From contig CAMWNL010000022.1 in the NCBI GenBank assembly GCA_947175585.1, positions 1-10,197 on the forward strand: DNA of 10,197 bases, in the 5' to 3' direction. Shown here piece by piece: positions 5,437 through 10,197 of this stretch. The notes under the pieces are model-generated. The model saw nothing but the letters and a program-made list of their open reading frames with translations. It had not been told where the DNA came from and made no database searches. Position 1 is the stretch's first letter, and each line of letters begins with the position of its first letter. Source of the stretch: an uncultured Bacteroidales bacterium. Lineage in GTDB: Bacteria; Bacteroidota; Bacteroidia; Bacteroidales; Muribaculaceae. A program made the translations under genes and the position numbers.

Positions 5437-6519
5437 ATGAAAGACTTACAACCACTGTTTCCGACTCTTGACTCGTCGAAACCCATCATAATTGCCGGCC
5501 CCTGCAGCGCCGAGACCGAAGAGCAGGTTATGACCACCGCGCGTGAACTCGCCGCCAACGGCATTAAAATTTTCCGCGCCGGAATCTGGAAACCGCGCAC
5601 TCACCCCGGCGGCTTCGAGGGTATCGGCGAGGAAGGCCTCAAATGGCTCGCCCGTGTTAAAGAAGAAACCGGCATGATGGTGTCGACCGAGGTCGCTACC
5701 CGTCAGCACGTAGAGCAGGCATTAGCCGCCGGCATCGACATGCTCTGGATCGGAGCCAGGACATCGGCCAATCCGTTTGCCATGCAGGAAATCGCCGACG
5801 CGCTTGCCGCTGCAGAAGTTGACATACCGATCCTTGTAAAGAACCCCGTAAATCCTGACCTCGAACTCTGGATCGGAGCCATGCAGCGCATTTATAACGC
5901 CGGTATACGCCGCATCGGAGCCATACACCGAGGATTCAGCGCATACGGCAAGCATCTCTACCGTAACCTGCCGCAGTGGCGCATCCCCATCGAGCTTCGC
6001 CGCCGATTCCCCGCCCTTCCGGTGTTCTGCGATCCAAGCCATATCGGCGGCAAGCGCGAACTCATCGCCTCTATCTCTCAGCAGGCTCTCGACATGAGCT
6101 TCAGCGGACTCATCATTGAGAGTCACTGTGACCCTGACTGCGCGTGGAGCGACAAGGCGCAGCAGATCACGCCCGAAGTGCTGAATTTCATACTCCACAC
6201 TCTTGTGCTACGCGACAAATCGACATCGACCGAAAGCCTCGCCCTGCTACGCCAGCAGATTGACCGCATCGACGACGAGTTGCTCGAACTCCTCGACAAG
6301 CGCATGCGCGTCGCCTGCGAAATCGGTCAGTATAAGAAAGAGCACTCCATGCCCGTCATTCAGGCCGGACGTTATAATGACCTCATGGAGCGTCGCGTCA
6401 GCTCGGCTGTAGAGTTGGGCATGTCAGCCGATTTTATGCGCGCAATCCTTGCCGCTATCCACGAAGAGTCAGTGCGCAAACAGATTGAAATCGTCAACGG
6501 TCATCCTCTCGGAAAATGA
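5437..6519 (+). CDS. Bifunctional DAHP synthase / chorismate mutase (C-terminal AroQ type)
   Basis: This is a 360-residue fusion. Residues 1 to about 262 are a type I-beta (KDO8P synthase-like) DAHP synthase, joining phosphoenolpyruvate and erythrose 4-phosphate at the entry to the shikimate pathway. Motifs are AGPCSAE (20-26, with metal-ligand Cys23), FRAGIWKPRT, LVKNPVNPD, AIHRGFS, FCDPSHIGG and IESHCDPDCAWSD. Residues about 268-350 are an AroQ chorismate mutase (chorismate to prephenate), with Arg272, Arg291, Lys300 and Arg312 in expected positions. The Glu that normally follows the last Arg is replaced by Tyr313. Porphyromonas gingivalis has the same domain order, and there the mutase domain mediates prephenate inhibition of the synthase. 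The start is 14 nt after the aminotransferase stop. The stop overlaps the next ATG as ATGA. Confidence 0.95.
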   Translation: MKDLQPLFPTLDSSKPIIIAGPCSAETEEQVMTTARELAANGIKIFRAGIWKPRTHPGGFEGIGEEGLKWLARVKEETGMMVSTEVATRQHVEQALAAGIDMLWIGARTSANPFAMQEIADALAAAEVDIPILVKNPVNPDLELWIGAMQRIYNAGIRRIGAIHRGFSAYGKHLYRNLPQWRIPIELRRRFPALPVFCDPSHIGGKRELIASISQQALDMSFSGLIIESHCDPDCAWSDKAQQITPEVLNFILHTLVLRDKSTSTESLALLRQQIDRIDDELLELLDKRMRVACEIGQYKKEHSMPVIQAGRYNDLMERRVSSAVELGMSADFMRAILAAIHEESVRKQIEIVNGHPLGK

Positions 6520-7289
6520 AAATACTGATTCTTGGAGCCGGCAAGATGGGCTCATTCTTCTGCGACTTGCTATCGTTTGACCATGAGGTTGCGGTTTATG
6601 ACCCCGATCCTCAGCGACTTCGCTTCACATTCAACTGTCAGCGCTTCTCTTCGCTCGATGAGATTGACGCTTTCGAGCCACAGCTCGTCATCAACGCCTC
6701 CACGGTCAAATATACCATCGACGCGTTCAAGGCCGTGTTACCACACTTGCCATCCACGGCTATCCTCAGCGACATCGCGTCTGTAAAGACCGGTTTACCG
6801 GAGTTCTATGCCGAGTGTGGTCATCCGTTCGTGTCGACCCACCCTATGTTTGGCCCGACCTTTGCGTCACTGAGCAATCTCTCCAACGAAAACGCGATTA
6901 TCATCACCGAGGGTGACCACCTCGGCAAAGTCTTCTTCCGGGACCTTTACAACCGACTGCACCTCCACATTGAGGAATACACTTTTGCCGAGCACGACCT
7001 GACTATAGCCTACTCGCTGTCAATTCCGTTTGCTTCGACACTTGTGTTTGCATCGACCATGAAGCATCAGGATGCTCCCGGCACCACATTCAAGCGCCAC
7101 ATGGCTATTGCCAATGGCCTCATGAGTGAAGACGACTATCTGCTCAGCGAGATATTGTTTAACCCAAACACATCTGACCAGCTCCAGCAGATCAGCGACA
7201 AACTCACCGAGCTCAAAGACATTGTCGACGCCCGCGACAGCGACCGAATGAAAGCCTACCTCGACCGCGTCCGCCAGAACCTGAAGTAA
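6516..7289 (+). CDS. tyrA: Prephenate dehydrogenase
   Basis: This 257-residue NAD(P)-dependent enzyme oxidatively decarboxylates prephenate to 4-hydroxyphenylpyruvate on the tyrosine branch. A Rossmann motif GAGKMG (7-12) and Asp29 after the second strand (VYDPD) suggest NAD preference. HPMFGPT (109-115) is the family signature, and His160 in FAEHDLTIAYSLSIPF heads the conserved helix. There is no ACT domain and no fused mutase, so this is a short single-domain form. It overlaps the DAHP synthase-mutase stop by ATGA, and closes the operon. Feedback by tyrosine is not obvious from sequence; control may rest on the upstream attenuator and on the fused mutase. Confidence 0.93.
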   Translation: MKILILGAGKMGSFFCDLLSFDHEVAVYDPDPQRLRFTFNCQRFSSLDEIDAFEPQLVINASTVKYTIDAFKAVLPHLPSTAILSDIASVKTGLPEFYAECGHPFVSTHPMFGPTFASLSNLSNENAIIITEGDHLGKVFFRDLYNRLHLHIEEYTFAEHDLTIAYSLSIPFASTLVFASTMKHQDAPGTTFKRHMAIANGLMSEDDYLLSEILFNPNTSDQLQQISDKLTELKDIVDARDSDRMKAYLDRVRQNLK

Positions 7290-7300
7290 TCAACAAAACT

Positions 7301-8065
7301 TTAATTCATTAACCATCCATTTAGAGCGGCTAACCATAAATATAGTCGCTCTATTATTTTATTTTTATGCCAGCAACTATATGACGTCAATTCAAAATTC
7401 TGACTGTTCATCTTCTTAAAAGACGGTTTTTGCGCAAAATAAGCTCTCCGACTATTAATCGTCTGTATGACCATATTTATCGCATCTTCTTTTGTGAGAT
7501 TGACCGTGGTAAACTTCGGATAAACCTCCTTAACCCATTCTACAAACCATTCGGGTTTAAATGACCTACCATCCTTCCATTCTTTCAATAAAGCCAAACC
7601 CTTTTTTAGTTCCCCACGAAGAATTTTTATCATCGCCGCCTCATAAATAATTCGCTCTACATTTCTACGTTGCCGTATTTGTTTAGTCAGTTTCGCGTCT
7701 GCATATTCTAACGATTCAAACTTTATCAGTTCCAGGGCATACTCCAAAGCTGCTGATGCCATTTTTTCCATTTTTAAACGGAATGCATCATCATCATTCT
7801 CATATACAATGAATCCTCCTATTCTTTTTTCAGAACCGTAATTAAATGCTATGGTCTCATTTAATCCCTCTGTGTATTCAAATAGAAAACCAATGCCGGC
7901 ATTGCAATACGAACCGCGCTCCCATCCTGACGGTTGAAATTCTATCTGAACGAAAAAATATCCACAATCGTAAAGCCAAGTACGAGACCTCCCCTTCTGA
8001 AAAAAGCCATGAGGAGCCAACACCGATTTCGCTACCTGATTAATGATTTTATTGTGATCCATCAT
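7301..8065 (-). CDS. DUF4304-like hypothetical protein
   Basis: This is a 254-residue soluble protein. Its N-terminal third has the DUF4304 look: VLAPHGFFQKGRSRTWLYD (from residue 15) followed by GYFFVQIEFQPSGWERGSY (35-53). I know no biochemical function for this family. The middle (about 110-165) is probably helical and rich in charged residues, and the C-terminus is Trp-rich. The AT-rich gene stands alone and convergent to tyrA, with 11 nt between stop codons. Its last codons overlap the operon terminator on the other strand. ATG 8065 (or the adjacent ATG 8062) was chosen over an in-frame GTG at 8104, because that GTG lies upstream of the predicted -7 promoter box at 8087-8094. Confidence 0.75.
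   Translation of the reverse strand: MMDHNKIINQVAKSVLAPHGFFQKGRSRTWLYDCGYFFVQIEFQPSGWERGSYCNAGIGFLFEYTEGLNETIAFNYGSEKRIGGFIVYENDDDAFRLKMEKMASAALEYALELIKFESLEYADAKLTKQIRQRRNVERIIYEAAMIKILRGELKKGLALLKEWKDGRSFKPEWFVEWVKEVYPKFTTVNLTKEDAINMVIQTINSRRAYFAQKPSFKKMNSQNFELTSYSCWHKNKIIERLYLWLAALNGWLMN
7322..7368 (+). terminator. Terminator of the aromatic operon
   Basis: The 11-bp stem pairs 7322-7332 (TAGAGCGGCTA) with 7343-7353, including one G-T pair and a 10-nt loop, followed by the T-rich tract ATTATTTTATTTTTATG. It lies 33 nt after the tyrA stop and inside the 3' end of the convergent DUF4304-like gene. Confidence 0.7.
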
Positions 8066-8086
8066 TCTTACTACATTTAAGGCTTG

Positions 8087-8094
8087 CAAATATA
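8087..8094 (-). promoter_or_regulatory. -7 promoter box of the DUF4304-like gene
   Basis: The minus strand reads TATATTTG (8094-8087), an exact TAnnTTTG match about 22 nt before ATG 8065. No good TTTG is seen at the -33 position, only T-rich sequence. The leader would be short, about 15 nt. Confidence 0.45.
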
Positions 8095-8168
8095 CCACTT
8101 TCACCTGATTTATAAAACGTTTTAAGTTTTGTTCTCCTCAAAAATTTTTACAATATATTTACAACCCA

Positions 8169-8198
8169 AAAGCCCGGAGCTTAAGAACCCCGGGCTTT
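8169..8198 (-). terminator. Terminator after the DUF3861-like gene
   Basis: A perfect 9-bp stem AAAGCCCGG (8169-8177) pairs with CCGGGCTTT (8190-8198) around a 12-nt loop. On the minus strand it is followed by TTTTGGGTTG, a modest T-run. It starts 28 nt after the stop of the minus-strand gene. Confidence 0.7.
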
Positions 8199-8226
8199 GT
8201 TATCTTTCTTGCTTTGAGAGTTTGAT

Positions 8227-8532
8227 TTACTTGTTGTCGCAGTTGCAACCGCAACCAAGCTGGCTCTTGACTGTCTGTTTGAATGCCTCAAACTGAGGAG
8301 CAAAGTCCTTGAAGAGGGCAAGGTCAGGATTTTTCTTGATTACATGGTGCATAAATCGCATCGCAAGCACAAATTCCTTGGCGTGTTTGTCTTTTGCGAA
8401 CAAACCCTTTTGACGGGCATTCTCAACCATATTGGCCAAGTCGTGGTGACCGCCAAAATTAAAATTGATTACTTCGGCCATTTTTCCGTCCTTGGCCTCG
8501 ATGACGTTTACGTAATATGATTTCTTGTCCAT
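8227..8532 (-). CDS. DUF3861-like small protein with Cys-rich C-terminus
   Basis: This is a 101-residue soluble protein. The pattern NFGGHHDLANMVENAR (about 25-40), then AKEFVLAMRFMHHVIKKNPDLALFKDFAPQFEAFKQTVK, resembles DUF3861: a short beta start, an N/HHD motif, and helices ending in a phenylalanine-rich segment. This is from memory, not a search. It ends GCGCNCDNK, a CxCxC cluster that could bind a metal and is not something I expect in the family. The function is unknown. Single gene, with its own terminator at 8169-8198 and a long upstream region (8533-8733) that may hold a structured leader. ATG 8532 is the natural start. Confidence 0.72.
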   Translation of the reverse strand: MDKKSYYVNVIEAKDGKMAEVINFNFGGHHDLANMVENARQKGLFAKDKHAKEFVLAMRFMHHVIKKNPDLALFKDFAPQFEAFKQTVKSQLGCGCNCDNK

Positions 8533-8556
8533 AATAAAAATAATGTGTTAGTTTAC

Positions 8557-8604
8557 GGCGTGGAACCTTTCCGCGCTTTCGCAAGTAAGAACGAATCCAC
8601 CGCC
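8557..8604 (-). promoter_or_regulatory. Possible structured leader / weak promoter region of the DUF3861-like gene
   Basis: On the minus strand GGCGGTGGA (8604-8596) pairs with TCCACGCC (8564-8557), 8 bp with one bulged G, and small helices can form between the arms. This GC-rich patch stands out in AT-rich surroundings. Weak -7 candidates are CAACTTTG (8614-8607) and TAACCTTTG (8649-8641, one base too long). No clean promoter was found for this gene. Confidence 0.25.
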
Positions 8605-8738
8605 GCCAAAGTTGACGCAATTATCCCTAAACAACACCAACAAAGGTTAAACCGCATTTTCAAGAAAACATCTACACTATGACATGCTCTATAACACAAT
8701 CTCTATACTTGTAACTTGCCCCCCCTCACGTTTTAACT

Positions 8739-8975
8739 TTGCATAAACAAACCGCCACACTTTGCGTAGAAAAAACGCCTCCCTACGTTTATTGTTATGA
8801 CCCATGGGAAAGAGTATATGTTATTAAAGATAATTCGGTGTATCGTTTAGGGCATAACCTTTATCCTGAAAACGCCGAAGACGTCAAGAGATTATTATCA
8901 GCAATGTCTCTTCATTCATTACCAACTGTTCCGAATGATTATATTTATCATACTGTCCGCTCGGAAGCATTTTAA
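8739..8975 (+). pseudogene. Short ORF, probable 3' remnant of a gene
   Basis: This 78-codon frame has a protein-like composition (YDPWERVYVIKDNSVYRLGH, then LYPENAEDVKRLLSAMS), but the only early start codon is TTG at 8739. The first in-frame ATG is near base 8904, late in the ORF. A sequence matching a -7 box, TAACTTTG (8734-8741), overlaps that TTG, which argues against initiation there. The simplest reading is the C-terminal piece of a gene whose front has been lost; a small gene with an unusual start is possible. I recognise no family. It ends 1 nt from the stop of the minus-strand ATPase gene. Confidence 0.35.
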
Positions 8976-8976
8976 T

Positions 8977-10134
8977 TTAATATAGAAATCCCAACAGCCA
9001 TATTGGTATCTTATTTCCAAACCCGATTTCAATATTATCAGCAATGACATAACTATCCGGCAAGTCTGCAATCTGAGAGAAACCTTTGCTTTTTCCACCG
9101 ACTTCAAATAAATATTGTCGGTTCAGCAGGAAGTCTCCGTCTTTTGGCACAAAAAGCTGTCCCTCAGAACTGAGCATTGATCCAACAAAACTTTCTCTTG
9201 CCGTTCCTACTTTATTAACTATGCCAAGTGCTTGCATCACCGATGGATTATCAAAGAGTATTTTTTCAGGTTTTGCTGCTTGTTTTGGTTGAGTAGTACT
9301 ATCCATAAGAGTACGAAGAATCGCGCCTTCGCTGAGCAATGTAAAGAATTTCATTAACTGGTTGCGGGTCACCCCTATATCTCTGGACAAATTTGTCATA
9401 TTTGGAACAAACGGAACCTGGTCAGCCAACACAACCAGAAGTTTCTTTAGTTTCAACTGCGTTTCATATTCGATTGACGTAATTGCCGGTATGTCAATAT
9501 CTATCACTGACAATACGAGTCTTTCGACCCTTTGGTCATATGTGATTTCCGAACTATCTAAAAAGAACGGATAATAACCTTTCTTCAGGTATTTCTCAAA
9601 CTCACCTATGACTCTAATTTGAGAACTTATATTAGATGCCAGAGAACGATGATCATTCAGAAGGTTGGGCAAATTGATGGGGGCTAATCCATAGTTACCG
9701 GTAAAATTCAAGTACTCTCGGAAAGAAAGTCCTCTCAAATCATATACTGCCACTCGTCGTGACAAGTCAGCTATCTTGCTATTGAGATGGAGCAATGAAG
9801 AGCCGGTTAACACAATGTGCAATGCCGGATAACTGTCATATATATTTTTTAGTTCCTGTTCCCAATTTGAACGCGGATATAAATGAACCTCGTCGAGATA
9901 AAGATGTGTACCTCCGTGCTTGTAGTGGTAATCAGCAAATTCAACAATTGTATGATCGTTAAAAAAAAGCTGATCTAGAGAGGCATACACTCCTTTATCC
10001 CCTTGCTCTTTACACTGCTGTAACATTATCGTGGTTTTGCCAACCCCTCTGGCTCCCTTAATCATAATTAGTCTGTCGCTCCACGCAATTTTATCATATA
10101 GATAGCGGCGCAATGGTGCGTCAAGATCATTCAT
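8977..10134 (-). CDS. AAA family ATPase with DUF4143 domain
   Basis: This 385-residue protein belongs to the large AAA_14/DUF4143 group common in Bacteroidales, whose biological role is largely unsettled. Walker A is GARGVGKTT (27-35) and Walker B is LYLDEVH (78-84). A sensor-like LTGSS (109-113), the basic LSRR (124-127) and the hallmark LSFREYL (136-142) follow. The C-terminal region (about 210-370) fits DUF4143, with a helical wHTH-like part (NLSRDIGVTRNQLMKFF) and the nuclease-like end QYLFEVGGKSKGF. ATG 10134 is taken as the start; the codon before it, TTG, is unlikely. All motifs are intact, so the gene looks functional. It is AT-rich with a promoter box at 10184-10191, and is probably accessory or horizontally acquired. 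Confidence 0.88.
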   Translation of the reverse strand: MNDLDAPLRRYLYDKIAWSDRLIMIKGARGVGKTTIMLQQCKEQGDKGVYASLDQLFFNDHTIVEFADYHYKHGGTHLYLDEVHLYPRSNWEQELKNIYDSYPALHIVLTGSSLLHLNSKIADLSRRVAVYDLRGLSFREYLNFTGNYGLAPINLPNLLNDHRSLASNISSQIRVIGEFEKYLKKGYYPFFLDSSEITYDQRVERLVLSVIDIDIPAITSIEYETQLKLKKLLVVLADQVPFVPNMTNLSRDIGVTRNQLMKFFTLLSEGAILRTLMDSTTQPKQAAKPEKILFDNPSVMQALGIVNKVGTARESFVGSMLSSEGQLFVPKDGDFLLNRQYLFEVGGKSKGFSQIADLPDSYVIADNIEIGFGNKIPIWLLGFLY

Positions 10135-10183
10135 CAAACGTGAGGATATTTCGTATATTCGTTACATAACTTTCAAGGTATCA

Positions 10184-10191
10184 CAAATATA
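10184..10191 (-). promoter_or_regulatory. -7 promoter box of the AAA ATPase gene
   Basis: The minus strand reads TATATTTG (10191-10184), an exact TAnnTTTG match 50 nt before the ATG. The -33 box would lie beyond the window edge, so only half the promoter can be seen. Confidence 0.45.
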
Positions 10192-10197
10192 CAACTT

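Noticed and set aside
5722..6198. 158-codon minus-strand ORF inside the DAHP synthase gene
   Set aside because: It lies fully within a highly conserved catalytic domain on the other strand and shows no family features.
8066..8104. GTG at 8104 as the start of the DUF4304-like gene
   Set aside because: It is upstream of the predicted -7 box, so it would not be on the transcript; ATG 8065 fits the domain start.
1..10197. CRISPR array, tRNA/rRNA, insertion sequence or integrase
   Set aside because: I saw no regularly spaced repeats, no cloverleaf-like sequence, no transposase or recombinase frame on either strand.

Overview
The window looks like a Bacteroidales chromosome segment, most likely from a gut lineage such as Muribaculaceae. 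The evidence is the protein types (RNase R followed by folB, zinc-free L31, a DAHP synthase with a C-terminal chorismate mutase) and several matches to the Bacteroidetes housekeeping promoter (TTTG about 20 nt upstream of TAnnTTTG). Shine-Dalgarno sequences are also almost absent. No RNA gene, insertion sequence, integrase or CRISPR array was seen. Housekeeping genes are fairly GC-rich; the accessory genes (about 1.9-3.2 kb, 7.3-8.1 kb and 8.7-10.2 kb) are clearly AT-rich.

Layout. Bases 1-1027 hold the 3' end of an RNase R gene, overlapped by folB, and end in a strong bidirectional terminator shared with the convergent L31 gene (rpmE2, minus strand). rpmE2 and a short tail-less ssb gene diverge from a compact promoter region at 1434-1513. 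Bases 1874-3160 are an AT-rich accessory stretch: a good promoter, a possible 35-residue ORF, an Imm26-like orphan gene, and an imperfect direct repeat on both sides of that gene.

The centrepiece is 3161-7368, an aromatic amino acid operon: prephenate dehydratase, a class I/II aminotransferase, a DAHP synthase-chorismate mutase fusion, and prephenate dehydrogenase. Together they cover the first step of the shikimate pathway and the branch from chorismate to both phenylalanine and tyrosine. In front lies what reads as a complete ribosome-mediated transcription attenuator. It has a promoter, a 23-codon leader peptide with 9 Phe/Tyr codons among codons 4-14, a 10-bp antiterminator whose left arm lies just after those codons, and an intrinsic terminator whose T-run ends three bases before the pheA ATG. 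The Phe+Tyr mix of the leader matches the two end products of the operon. This is the strongest finding.

Downstream, on the minus strand, are a DUF4304-like protein gene, whose 3' end contains the operon terminator, and a small DUF3861-like protein gene with a possibly structured leader. A short plus-strand ORF without a convincing start, probably a gene remnant, meets tail to tail with a minus-strand AAA ATPase of the DUF4143 type at the right edge.
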